Below, one piece after another: positions 8,536 to 19,354 of a DNA stretch of 25,334 nt (the first letter of the stretch is position 1; each line of letters opens with the position of its first letter). The translations under genes were made by a program, and so were the position numbers. The notes below the pieces were generated by a model. That model had not been told where the DNA came from. It ran no database searches and worked only from the letters and a program-made list of their open reading frames with translations. Origin of the DNA: Chara braunii (Eukaryota > Streptophyta > Charophyceae > Charales > Characeae); contig BFEA01000415.1 of the NCBI GenBank assembly GCA_003427395.1, forward strand, positions 1,092,857 through 1,118,190, in the 5' to 3' direction.

Positions 8536-9808
8536 GAGTTGGTCCTTAAGCTCTTCCAAGAGGAGGATCCGTGGGGAAGCAAGGAGGTCGGCTGGATGAT
8601 GAAGTTGGCATTGGAAGGTACACACAGTCTGGTGGAGGAAGTGAGGATAATAAAGGAAGACCCCACTCAGGTAGAGGAGCATGAACAGCTAATGGGAGGG
8701 ATGTATCTGCTCACTAATACGCTCCTGCGAGGAAACTTCGACCGGAAGGGCTCATTCAGTCCTGAGGAAAGTGAAATTCATGTTCCTGAAAGCCAGGACG
8801 ATGAGTTCGAAGAGGGAGAGATCAAGGAGGCATTTCGGACGGAGGAATATGATGGAATCTACCGGGAGTTGGGGCTGCTCCTATCATGTGAGATAAGGGA
8901 TAAAGACGTAAGTGCCAAAGCGCAGAAGATGAGGCACCTCTACGTAGTAAGAGATGGTCATCTGTTTATAAAGCGGCAGGTCGGAAATCCCAAACGGATT
9001 GTATGTGGGAGGAACCGGCAGATCTGTATTATAGCAGCCCTACATGATGGTCTAGCAGGAGGGCACAGAGGGATAGGTGCCACATGCACGAAGATAAGCG
9101 AGTTTTACCATTGGGTATGATGCTAACTATGGTCATCAAGTATTGCCAGTCTTGTGTACCTTGCCAGAAGAGGTCAGCGCAAAGGCTCGGAGAGCCCCTG
9201 CACCCGAGGTTGGAGAGGGAAGTGGGTGCGGTCGTACACCTGAACCTGTTGTTCATGCCAGTTGGGGAGAACGGGTGTAATTACATCTTCGATGCACAGG
9301 ATAACCTTACAGGGTTTGTGGACGGTCGGGCTATTCGAACGAAGACTGACCCGGTTTTGGCAAGCTGCATCGAAGAGTATACCTGCGCTACCTCTTCGTC
9401 AAAGAGTTCGTAATGGACCGAGGGTCGGAGTTCACCTGCAATGAGGTGCGAACTTTACTTGTAGGGTATGGCGTAGTGGCTAACTATACTACGGCCGCGC
9501 ATCCTCAAGTGAATGCACCTGTGAAGAGGGGGCACAGTACCATCACGAATCTCTTGGCTAAGTGGACGAAGGGCAAGCCTAGTCAGTGGCCGAAGTTCCT
9601 ACGAGCGGCTTTCTTCGTAGAAAACGTTACAGTAAAGAGGACTACCAAGTACACGCCGGCCACGCTATGGTATGGGAGGCATGCCACCTTTCCCATAAAA
9701 AGTTTTATGAAGACGTGGAGGCGCCAGGACTTGGAAGTGAACTTGTCCTTTGAAGAACTGCTCGATATTCGGGCAGGGCAAGTGAGAGCTGCTGAGGAAA
9801 GGCTGCGA
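8536..9808 (+). pseudogene. pol: integrase (gypsy-type pol), frameshifted, catalytic residues changed
   Basis: The integrase is spread over three frames: 8536-9110, about 9110-9384, and from about 9385 onward. The zinc-binding HHCC part is visible as His at 9043 and 9064 and Cys at 9144, 9153 and 9162. The core has Asp in MDRGSEF (9416-9418) and HPQVNAPV after it. The first acidic residue expected in VHLxLLFMP reads Asn (AAC, 9243-9245). The position 36 residues after Asp 9416, where the D-X35-E glutamate belongs, reads Lys (AAG, 9524-9526). Both fit G-to-A changes. The C-terminal GPY/F-type domain is not seen; after ...QVRAAEERL the frame enters Pro/Glu-rich sequence. Its role would be insertion of element DNA into the chromosome; this copy is dead. 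Confidence 0.85.
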
Positions 9809-12041
9809 GAGGGGCCGGCAGAACCCGCCCAGACGATGGAGCCAGTTCAGGCCGCAGGGCCGGCTCAGGTAGCAGAGCTACCCCTTACCCACGAACTTGA
9901 GCAGGTGGAGTTTCGCCGGATCACGGGCAGTGACCTACGGGGTCCGTCGCCGACACTGCGAGAGGAGAGGGAGACTGTACCATTGGGGACGTCACTCAAT
10001 AACCTGGAGGCCCACCTCGATGCGTCCCAGATGAGGACTTCGCAGTTAGGGGCAGACCCAGGCGAGCCCGCACGATATGGACCGGTAGAAGAGACGCCTG
10101 AGCCGGAGCCGTAAGTTGGGCCGCATGGGCCAGAGGAGCCGCGGACTGAGGGGTTTATTACTGTTGGGGACGATACTCCCCCTCCTACCCCGATCCCGGA
10201 GCAGGTACCGCAGTACCGGCCTGAAAGAATCCCCAAGCCGGATAGCGAGGAAGTTCCAGTACCGCCATTGGAAGCTACTACGCCGCCTCAGACGCAGGCA
10301 GAGCCAGAGGGGCGAGAGGAAAGCGAGAGGGCGAGGACATCTACTACTGTGGCACCATAGCTAACTGAGTATGCAGCTGAGCCCCTGGACACTGAGATGC
10401 CGACATCCGAGGAGCCACCGCCAGAGTTGCCACACGCAAAGGAGGGGGTGAATGCAGGAGTTCCACTGCGGGAGGCCCGCTGGACGCAAGCGGAGAGGCC
10501 ACCAAGGGAGACGGCGGAGGAGAACTTCGCAAGAGTGCAGGTGCGCCTCGAGGAGATATACCAGGAGAAGATTAGGATGGAGGCCGCAGGGGAAGCGCCG
10601 AAGCCACCAATCGACCCCCCGACGAGCGAACATAGGATTGATGAGATATGGGCTAGTTATGAGGGTAAGAGGGATGCTGGTCGTTAGAGATCGCGAGAGG
10701 CAGGGCAGGAGGACCAGAGGGCAGATGAGATGGGAGAGACTGCGGACCTAGGATTTTCAGCCACCAGGATGGCGATCGAGCGCACAGATAGGAGAATACG
10801 CCAGGTGGCAACCACGTCCTTCCAGCGGTACTCCATGCTCAGTGATGAGTTGGCAGCCTCGAGGTTGGAGGTGGAGCAGTTGTCTACCCAGCTGGCGGAA
10901 GAAAGGGTAGAGAACCAAGCTTGGAGGTCCCGCATGGAGGCCAAGGAGGCGGAATGGGAGAAAAGGCTCCAGGACATGGCGGCGATCGTGGAGAGGCTCT
11001 CGGCCACCAAGGTGGTCGACTGGATAGAGCAGAGCCGATATGGTATCCACGGAAAGGAAGTACTGGGACTCTTCGACCAGGGAGGGACGACAAAGCCATC
11101 TCAGCAAGAGAGAATGAAGAAGGTATTCCTGGACCCAGCAGAAGTGGAAGCAAGACAGAAGGATGAGGATGGGAGTTTCAGCTTCAGGGCTCCTACAGAG
11201 TTGGCCTCGCAACTAGCCACCCCGATGACGATTGAGACCCCTGCAGTCGAGCCCACGCAAAGACCCCAATCCCCACTAGTGGAAGGGGGTCTTGCAGAGG
11301 AGTCCCCTACAATGCTTTTGGAGGTACAGGAAGGTACCCTTACGGGGGCGGCAGCGTCCACTGAGCCTGAGGCAATGGAGGAAGAGGCATCTCGCTTGGA
11401 TGAGTTAGTGGCAGCCATGGAATTGGACATGCCGTCAGAGGGGCCTCAGAGACACAAGACCCCGGAGCGTGCGCCAAAGATGGGGGAGTTGAGGACACAG
11501 TTAGGCTCCTGGGCTACTGGAGCTGACACGGGAGAGCACATCTCAGAGCAACTGCAGGAGGTTATGAGTGAGCCAGTGGCCATCATGTCTCCCCAACGTT
11601 CAGACCCGCATAGAGACGAGGGGACGATGGTGGTGGAAGGGGTCCGTGAGGGTAGGCCGCAGAGATTGGGCACTCCGGCGTATCAGCCTGAGGAAGGCGA
11701 GATGCGAGCGGGGCCGAGTACCCCGATGTTGGAAGCGAGACCGACAGAATCATGGAGTATGCCCCAGAGCCATGAGATGAGCAGGAAGGCCAGTGAGACG
11801 CCGTCGCTGCCGGGGTCTGAGAAGAAGAAGAGAAGGTGTCAGAGGAGGTTGGATGATCAGTGCTTCTTCTGCAAGCATGGCGTACATAGGGCTCTCGAAT
11901 GCCCAAAGTTCCTCAAGGACAAGGCGGCTGGGAGAGTGATAGAGAGTGGTGAAAGGATGTATGATAGACAGGGTGGAGTGAGCTCATGATGGGGGTAGGG
12001 CACAACTGTATAGGCAGAACCAGGAGGTCATGAGTGAGTAG
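9809..12041 (+). pseudogene. CCHC zinc-knuckle, gag-like region in frame after integrase
   Basis: The integrase frame continues through TAA 10112-10114, TAG 10358-10360 and TAG 10685-10687 to a stop at 11987-11989. It encodes first a Pro/Glu/Thr-rich stretch, then a heptad-like coiled coil (about 10760-11010, e.g. LAASRLEVEQL), then a long acidic low-complexity part. Near the end is a CCHC zinc knuckle, C-X2-C-X4-H-X4-C (CFFCKHGVHRALEC, 11861-11902), preceded by a basic KKKRRCQRR patch. Such a knuckle is typical of Gag nucleocapsid, which normally precedes pol. A +1-type shift near 11980 would extend it to TAG 12039-12041; this extension is less certain. It could be a native 3' extension of this family's pol, or gag moved by recombination. 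Confidence 0.6.
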
Positions 12042-12358
12042 GGACTGGCCACCTATATGACAGTAGGACTAGGGCTCCTTTGTACGCAGAGGTCGTGTTA
12101 GGGGTGTATATACTTCGAGTCAGTCGAGTGGAGTGACAGGAGTCTAGAGGTGTGCATGCTTGAGTCCACCGAGAGAGTCCTGTCTAGTTGTGCATATATA
12201 GGTGGCAGTGCTTGATCGGGTTTTGAGCTTTTTGGTGTTTGTGATACGATGTAGGAGATGAGATTTGGTTGTGTGATACCTGTGACTATGTGACTTGTGC
12301 ATTAGTTTTGGGGGTTTAAAAACCTTGTTTATATTTTGAGTGGATCCTGAGAGCCCAT

Positions 12359-12388
12359 AACACTTGGTGAAACAGTGAACCAAGTGTT
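12359..12388. repeat. perfect 10-bp inverted repeat
   Basis: AACACTTGGT (12359-12368) and ACCAAGTGTT (12379-12388) are exact reverse complements with a 10-base loop. The function is unknown. Confidence 0.7.
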
Positions 12389-12724
12389 GGGTTGATCCCG
12401 AGGCAGACATTCTATTCCCAAGTACAACCTACGAGTTGTGTGTTGAGGGTTTGAATTGAGTGTTTGTATTGAGACTTGAGGGATATATTTTGCTCCCGCG
12501 TACATCTTCGATCCCAGACTCTGTGGGATTTACCCTTGTGGCGATCACGATCACTCTTACATGTGTGGCTTTATCCCAATGTATGATGGCTTTGTGTGAG
12601 AGGTGTGTGGGATACATCTCATGTATTTTGTGCTGTGTGAATATGATACCGTCTACTCCAAAGGCAGGTGAAACGACCGAGTATAAGAGGAGGCAGTGCG
12701 GTTGTTTTGTGACAGATGTGTGAG

Positions 12725-12872
12725 GACCCTAAGGGGTCTTGCGAGCCCATAAGGCTCGAGTGCTTACCATGCCGAATGTTTATGGCCAAGTTATGAAGGG
12801 GACTCATAAGTTGGTCCCTCAGTTTGAGCTTGTTTCATGTTTGAGTTGAAGTAGGGCTCTTAAGTAGGCCCT
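12725..12872 (+). repeat. four short hairpins with TAAG loops
   Basis: The stems are GACCC/GGGTC around TAAG (12725-12738), CGAGCC/GGCTCG around CATAA (12742-12758), GGGAC/GTCCC around TCATAAGTTG (12799-12818) and AGGGC/GCCCT around TCTTAAGTAG (12853-12872). The last two are followed by similar CCTCAGTTTGAG-like text, so they are tandem duplicates about 54 bp apart. The loops recall the CATAAG core of the LTR hairpins. Confidence 0.55.
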
Positions 12873-13752
12873 CAGTTGAGTTGTTTTATGGTTGAGACCC
12901 CTTCAGATTATGGAAGGTGGAAATATTGGTTATTGACAGTTATAAAACCCAGGTCGCGTGATAGCCCATCCTGTAAAGAGAGAGGTGGCTGGGAGACCTG
13001 TTGAGGGGGACCTCCGTCATAAGAAAAGGGGGTCAATAGATTTAAGGGCATGGAAAGCAATGTTTGAACTGATAAAGTCTGACGAGAGAAACCAGATTTA
13101 CATGATGAATCATTGGTGGGGCTGAGAAAGTCGCAAGTCAGTGCATAAAGATGTCGTGGGATGTGTGGTCCGCTGTCTTTGATCAAGTCAGTAGGCCACG
13201 GCCTCGTGTGAGCCTAGCGGTGGATTTGTTTGTGATTGTGAGAGGGGGCCATGCTTTCTATGTTGTCCCATAGGGGGCTGGTAAATCCCTTTAAAAGTGA
13301 GACAGACCCCTGCGTAGTCCCGCAGTGGGCCCGTGGTTTGTTTTGCGACGCACCGTCTAGACACTTGTGCTAATTCCAAGGCATATTGGGGAATACCAAG
13401 CTAAACGGTAAAGGTTAGCACCTCTAGGGCGCAACCCATATTGGATGACTGCAAGCCAGCACAACCTGGCTGCGGGCCCACGCCTACCAACGAGGTAAGA
13501 GTTTAAGGGGTTATGCACGCCTCGGGGAAAATTTCTCCGGTGGGATGGCGGGGGATACGAGTCGAGTTTGGTTGTCCTGATTGGATGCTTATCAGGAGGA
13601 AGCCTATCGTTGCATAACCAGCGAAGGATACTATCGCTAAAATAACAATGCGATAAGCCGTAGATCTGGCTCGATCAGCCAGACTATGGTGGACCAGGAT
13701 GTAGACCTAGCAATTCTGTACTAGACCGCAGAATGAGCTAAGATAAGGTTGA

Positions 13753-13755
<3 letters not shown>

Positions 13756-13794
<39 letters not shown>
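13756..13794. repeat. (AT)n microsatellite
   Basis: A pure TA/AT dinucleotide run of about 39 bases inside the non-coding interior. Confidence 0.95.
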
Positions 13795-13798
<4 letters not shown>

Positions 13799-15031
13799 TT
13801 GTTTGATTATGGAAATTTTCTCGAGGAAGGCGAGAGTGTCTTCTGAGGTCTCGTCTAAGGCCCGCGTCCCTGGGCATGACTCTATTTACGAGAAAAAGTC
13901 TAACAGGGGCACTCAACGAGAAGCCGAAGTTTGTCTAGGACGAAGGGAAGAGGACGGTTTGAGGAGGCCTTCGGAACTTATGCAGTAGTATTGATGCGTA
14001 ATGCACTGGCGTCCTAGCGTCAGGACAATGGAAACCCAGGTTGAAATCGTGACAGCATATAGTTATGTCGGCACAGATTGTTGGAGACCTCAACCCTGAG
14101 TCTGTCGGCTAATCAGATTGGTTCCCTTCTCGTCAGCATTTGAGGTATGAATGAATCTATAGCTATCTGATTTGGTGAAGCGACGGGGACGTTGCTTAAT
14201 ATAGTCCGGTAGGCTGTCGGCTCGAATACCCTTACAAGGGTAACCGCCCTGGTCTTTGCAGATGACAGGAAAAATGGGGTTGGTCGAAATAAGTCGTGCG
14301 AGGCGCGACCACGTCCGGAACCCGCTTGGTCAAGCTAGGAGGTGTGTGGGTGCGCAATTTTGAGGCGCGCGTGTGATTTTTCTGATTGAGTAGGCGGCCG
14401 GTCTGGTCGACCGACCCAGGCCGCGCTACGGATTGATTAGGGAATAAAAAGTTCATTTTCGGTTGGCGCGCGTGACCGACGGTAGGACTGGCGCACCGAC
14501 AGGTGCGCGGGGTGGTCGCGGCTCGGTCTGAGTAAGCCGGCGCGGGTGCCTGGTGTGGGCACGCCGGTTGTAGGCAGGGAAAGGGGGCCTAGGCTGTTTT
14601 TCCCAGACCTAGGCATCGTTCGGCACCACCTTACCTAGAAGTTTGTGCCCACCTGTCTCAGGCTTGGGCTTAGCCCTATAGGTTACGGTGTTGGGCTATT
14701 GCTACGGGGCTTCAGGGATCGAGGCCAGTGGGCGTCGACGCAGCAGCAGTGTAGCACTATGGAGAAAACCGAGGGGTTGAAGGCCCGACGGGGCTATGCC
14801 CTCCGGTTTTGTAAATGGGCGTGTTAACGGGCCCAATTTACGGGACTGGCAGGGTACTAGCAGTCCCCGCTCCTTGCCCAGGTTTTTATATGATTACTTT
14901 ATTCTACCCTTGCTACCCTTTTTTTTTTTTTATTCTATTGTTATTCGCGGTCCCGTTTTGACTTGGGGCGCGGTACCTCTAACGGTTGCCCAAACCTTGA
15001 GGAGCCGTTGGTGGGGTACCGTCGTGGCCAG

Positions 15032-15125
15032 GCCCTTCGGGACATCCGCTAGAAATCGGGATGATATGGAGGAGGTCCGCCCGACACCTGGGCATGGGGG
15101 TGACATGTGCAAAAGTTCGGGAGTG
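15032..15125 (+). pseudogene. U6: U6 snRNA-derived sequence, diverged copy (LTR2)
   Basis: The LTR2 copy of the segment at 1911-2004, read as identical. It has the 5' stem-loop bases CCCTTCGGGACATCCG, but the ACAGAGA box is lost. Confidence 0.65.
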
Positions 15126-15391
15126 AACCCGGACGTGAACCAGGTTAGGGGCGTGCGAAAAGTGGTGAGGGAAGGTGGACAGGCCGAGTGGCCTATGATA
15201 CTGTGGCAAACAAGTTACCGCATGGTCGTTGTGCAAGGGTGATACCCAGAGGGCCTGGAATGAACCTGGACGCAGGTCGCGCCGGGTGCGTGTAGACAGG
15301 GAGGGGTGGAGGTTGATTCGGATCACCCCGCGGCTAGATTCGCCCGGCGGCAGCCTACTGTGGTGGCGAAGGGGGCGCCGACCAGTGCGAA

Positions 15392-15489
15392 GTCCTTCGG
15401 GACATCTGTTAAAATTGAAACGATACAGAGAAGATTTGCATGGCCTGTGCGCAAGGAGGACGCGCATAAATTATGAAAGGTTCGACGGC
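15392..15489 (+). pseudogene. U6: U6 snRNA-like sequence, well preserved (LTR2)
   Basis: The LTR2 copy of 2271-2368. It carries A at 15418 where LTR1 has the canonical U6 base G (ATTGAAAC instead of ATTGGAAC). The ACAGAGA box and 5' stem-loop are kept, and the AGC triad reads TGC as in LTR1. Confidence 0.8.
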
Positions 15490-15507
15490 CGGATATCTTT
15501 CTCTCCG

Positions 15508-15513
15508 TTTTTT
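15508..15513 (+). terminator. T6 run, possible pol III terminator (LTR2)
   Basis: The counterpart of 2387-2392, downstream of the U6-like segment. Function is inferred from position only. Confidence 0.3.
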
Positions 15514-17447
15514 GGCACTCGAATGCTCTGTCGGACTGCACAATGTCCGGGGGCCGGGGTGACGGCAACAGGGAGGATGGTGGAGAAGAGAAGGGATCTG
15601 GACTGGTTTGGGCGCGGGGTGCACGCAAGGGAAGCGTGAAGGAGATGGCTTAGGCGGGAAGAAGGTCGGTGTTGGTCGGTGGTCGTGCTACAATAAGACG
15701 GTAGGGGTAAAGTGATGAGTGAACCGGGACGTGGGGCTGCACTAGGTGCTTTCGGATTGGAGAGGGTGCAGAAGGGATCATGGCGGCGGGTATCGGGGCG
15801 GAAGGGGAGTGGGGGAGGTAGCCGGCGACGGGCGCTGAGGATAACGAAGCGGGGCAAGGACCGGCCGACAGCATTAGGGGACCGAATGAACCCGGGCGTT
15901 AAAACACGCCGAATGCATACAAACGAAAGAGGGGAGGCAGGAATCTGCGGAGAAGGGGATCAGGCGCAGTCAAGGGAGTGTAGTTCGTTCGGTTCTTAAC
16001 GGAATCGAGCGGGAAAAGTTGCCATTTGACGGATTTGTGGCCGTGCGAGCGCAATAGTTGGGTTAGATTTAGTGTTAGAGTAGCACGATAGGAGTTAGTA
16101 GAGGCAAGGGGTGCGTCAGGGCTATGGCGGGAGCAAGTTTGGTAGCGATTGGAGGGCAAGCACCGCGCTCGGTTACTGAGCGGAACCGACGGGAGAAGAG
16201 TTTTGAAAGCGGCGATTTCAGGGGCGGGGTTGATTTGAAGGGTGGTGGTTCGTTTTGGCAGCAGAGGATGTGAGGGCCGCGCGCAGGGAGGCCGAATACA
16301 TTGCCAGTGTACCTTTTGTGTTCTGGCGGAGGGTTCAGGCCACCTCTGCCTCTCAAAACGTTGGGGGCCGTGCGTGGGAGAGCGGATCTCGGGGATGGCC
16401 GTGTGTCTGCCCGGGCTCCAGTAGCGGATCCAGTTAGTTGCTCCTCCCACTGGTGCAAGTAGTTTTCTTGACTCCCTCGTGTGCGTACCTGGTCGAGCTC
16501 CAGCGTTGGATTCACCCTCGTTTTTTTTAAGTGGCAGTAAGGAGTTGAGGTCCGGGTCGTGGCCATCGCTGCTCGTCACAGTCGTGGGTTTGAGTTGCTG
16601 TGTTGGTGGCGCTATCAGTTGTCCGGCCAGGGTCATCAGGCGCTTCAGAAGTAGTGCGAGCCTGGCAAAGAAGGGAGGGAGGTACGCAAGGCGACGGAGC
16701 ATCGGACTGGTAGAACTGGTAGCCGGTGCATAGTCGACTAATTGCCGAGCGTACGGGTGTAACACAGCTGCAGGGAACGTCGGACCGGCCAAGGTTACGA
16801 CTATCCTGTTTTGTAGCTGCCTCGTTCGATAGTGTTGCTGACTCGCTGCCGGGGCCGGGTGTCATTGTGTAAACAGCGAAGTTGTAGCTCAGCGCTGACT
16901 CTTTTAGCGGCCTAGTCCGTGGGGTGAGTTAGCTGCACCTGAAGGGGGATCTGAAGACGTCGCCTGTCGGTAAGTGCCTGGCTCAATCTGCCGAATATAG
17001 TAGATGGGCGGGAAGGGACAGCGGCAGACCAGAAGCCTCGCGTGTTAACCAAAGCGTTGTTGCTGAACCGTGGGGGTAGCTACAGGTTGACCGCGGAGTC
17101 CGAGGAGCCCACCTTGCTAGGCGGATACGGACTGCTGCTACGGTTGACTTGGTGCGAGTTGATTGTTAACCACTGGGCGCGACCATCGTAGACTGTTGGC
17201 TGCTGCATACTATTGTATGCCCCGGCTGACCGTTACTAACTAGCGCGACTGTTATACAGCGGCGATTGGGCTGAGGAAAGAGGCGATTGCGACAAGCAAG
17301 GGGATGGGTAGAGGGCTCATTCCGGCGGTCCTACCTCAAGTTTGACCAAGCTGTCCCGTTTTGACTGCCATTGTGGGGCCCTCAGGCATGTCAAGAAACC
17401 AAGGCCCTCTCCTGCGAGTCTGAGCGCACCATTTTTGTATATGAGAG

Positions 17448-17455
17448 TATAAAAA
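17448..17455 (+). promoter_or_regulatory. TATA-like box of LTR2
   Basis: TATAAAAA at the same place in LTR2 as 4327-4334 in LTR1, with the same pyrimidine-rich stretch after it. Confidence 0.4.
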
Positions 17456-17891
17456 CTACCTCCTTCTGCCCTTCTCACTCTAAGTCTAGTCTATTGGTTC
17501 TGAGAGGAAGGTGGCAGGCAAGATTGCAACCCATAATCCGCGCAAAGGCCTCTGTGGGAGGTTCGCCTCACCGATTGCGAGAGCTCTGCCGGGACTCAGG
17601 AGGAGTTCTGGAGGCAGGGAACTGGAAGGTAACCATTATTTCCCCTCTATGTGCCCTGGTATAACCCCTACCTGTATATCTCGCTATGTTTGACTGAGTA
17701 TACTGCATTCACCCTTATTTTGACTTTGGTTTGACTGGCAGAATGTAACTCAGACTGGATAAAGGAATTGTCGGCAATCTCGGTTTCAGTTTTATTGATT
17801 GCCTGAACGCAGATTGTGAACGTAAAGGGGTTGCATCTGGGGGGAGGGTGGGAGAAAGGTGGTTTTGCTTGAGATTGAACGGGTCCTATGG

Positions 17892-18718
17892 AGTCAGGCA
17901 TGTTCCATTATATTGGATGGCCTGACTGCTGTGTTTAGTTTTCGGATTGTATTGAGAATCAGACAGATTCCATAAGATTAGATGGTCTGATTGCTCTGGC
18001 TTGTGAGGGCTTGACTGTGGTTGACTTTCAGGAGCTAAGCCTGGTCCATAAGATTGGACGGCCGGGTTGCCGTGTTTAGTTGTGGTTTATTCTGTTTCAT
18101 TAGTTTCTGATCGAGGAGGTCTGAGCAAGTCCATAAGATTGGACAGCTCAGCCTCTTCGTGTTTCGTTCTGAGGAGGTAATTCTGGCTGAGGGCAAAGCA
18201 TGTTCCATAAGATTGGATGGCTTTGGACTCATGCCGCACACAGATGGTTCAGAGAGAAATGAACCTGACAAAGGACCAGATATGTTCCATAAGATTGGAT
18301 GGTCTGGCCCAATGCCTCGCACATGCTAGAACCTGAGAGGTTATAACTTGGCTATACTTTATTACTATTTTATCTATGAACAGGCTAGGTTGGCACGGGT
18401 TCCATAAGATTGGATGACTTAGCTATAGCCTATCATAAGTTGAAGAGAGTATAACTAAGAGTATAACTGAAGGTAACTTTGGGCAGGCTGAGCTTTGTTT
18501 CTAAGATGAATGGCCCAGTCCTATGCTCAGTGCTTGAACACTAAGTCAGAGAAGTATATGTAACTTGGATATTAAACAGCTCAGGGCGACTAAGCTTTGT
18601 TTCTAAGATGAATGGCTTAGTCATGTGCCCCAAAGGAAGAGAGAAGAAGTCGTGCAACCTGTCTGTGTATATTCAATGACTGGGTCAGGCATTGTTCCAT
18701 AAGATTGGATGGCCTGAC
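17892..18718 (+). repeat. array of ten covarying hairpins (LTR2)
   Basis: The LTR2 copy of 4771-5596. The first six units read identical. Unit 8 has GGCTGAGC where LTR1 has GGTTGAGC, which turns a U-G pair into C-G opposite GCCCAGTC. Unit 7 is strongly changed but can form GCTAGGT/ACTTAGC (18384-18390 with 18417-18423). Unit 10 keeps GTCAGGC/GCCTGAC (18684-18690, 18712-18718) despite an extra T in the loop. Confidence 0.85.
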
Positions 18719-19342
18719 TTTCCACCTTATGTAAGCTAGGTGGAAAGATTAAATCATTGAAAGACTATGAACTATTGTTGCTCAGTTAACTTGGGGCTGG
18801 TGAGAGTACTTACCTTGGTGGTTTGGCATTGCATGTGGCTGAGTGAGGCTACTACTTGGTCTGAGTCTCAGGTTGATAGGTAGTTGCTTTAGAGGCTCGC
18901 CACGTGCTAGAGCGATTGGAGTTAGATCGATTCCTGCATTTTCTGAATTGGCCCTATTTTACTTAGATCAATTCTCGCATTTTCTGAGATCGTTTGTTAT
19001 ACTTGGGCTTGTATAAATTTTGGTAAGGTACTTTCTCTACGGGAAGCGCTGCCAAAATTTTTGCAAATCCAAGGAGTTAGCCAAAATTCTGACTTTTCAA
19101 AGTTCAACTTATCTAAGGTTCGTATATGACTTAGTAAAAATCTGGGAAGTCTACTTTTCTAAAGGGAGTGTTGCCCAAATTTTTGCTAATTCAAAGAGTT
19201 AGACAAAATTGGACTTTGGAAAACCTAAAGCTATTTTTGTTTTCATACTCGGGCTGATACAAATTGTGAAAAGACACTTTTCCTAATGGAAGCGCTGCCG
19301 ATATTTTCTTAGTTTAAAGGAGATAAATTATATTTTGACAAG

Positions 19343-19354
19343 TGGCGATTCTGG
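19343..19354 (+). other. primer-binding-site-like sequence after LTR2
   Basis: TGGCGATTCTGG begins two bases after the LTR2 end (TTGACA). It begins with TGG, as needed to pair with a tRNA 3' CCA end, and resembles the TGGCGA-type primer sites of plant Tat/Ogre-like elements (tRNA-Arg type, from memory). LTR1 has no such sequence at the matching place. Confidence 0.5.

Larger units (their letters stand above)
12042..14214. other. 3' interior of the element, non-coding
   Basis: No frame with recognisable protein similarity was found. The stretch holds a perfect 10-bp hairpin (12359-12388), a set of short hairpins (12725-12872) and an AT microsatellite (13756-13794). No polypurine tract is visible in the last 100 bases before LTR2. 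A TCTGTCGGCTAA sequence at about 14100 resembles the LTR start but does not continue as LTR. Confidence 0.6.
1094..19340 (+). mobile_element. decayed Ty3/gypsy-type LTR retroelement
   Basis: Two long direct repeats (1094-6206 and 14215-19340) flank an interior coding for remnants of protease, reverse transcriptase, RNase H and integrase in the Ty3/gypsy order, followed by a CCHC-containing region. The element is non-functional: the protease is cut at its N-terminal side, the reading frame is broken by at least three frameshifts and seven stops, and two integrase acidic residues are altered. No matching target-site duplication is visible (bases before LTR1 end GGCGC, bases after LTR2 begin AGTGG), and no purine tract is seen just before LTR2. 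The arrangement may therefore be a recombinant or a tandem remnant rather than one clean insertion. Confidence 0.85.
14215..19340 (+). repeat. LTR2 (second long terminal repeat copy)
   Basis: A direct repeat of LTR1 at a constant offset of 13121 bases from 14215 to about 18373, then with small indels. Its ends form the short inverted repeat TGTC...GACA expected of LTRs. It is followed after two bases by a primer-binding-site-like TGGCGATTCTGG. No polypurine tract is evident immediately upstream of 14215. These two facts make it look more like a 5' LTR than a 3' LTR, although it lies downstream of pol. Confidence 0.9.

Noticed and set aside
13816-13900. Possible third U6-like segment (GGCCCGCGTCCCTGGGCATGAC area)
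   Set aside because: Only scattered short matches to the U6 3' part; no TTCGGGACAT stem-loop or ACAGAGA box.
14120-14214. Polypurine tract before LTR2
   Set aside because: Only a short GCGACGGGGACG is present, about 20-30 bases away and interrupted by pyrimidines.
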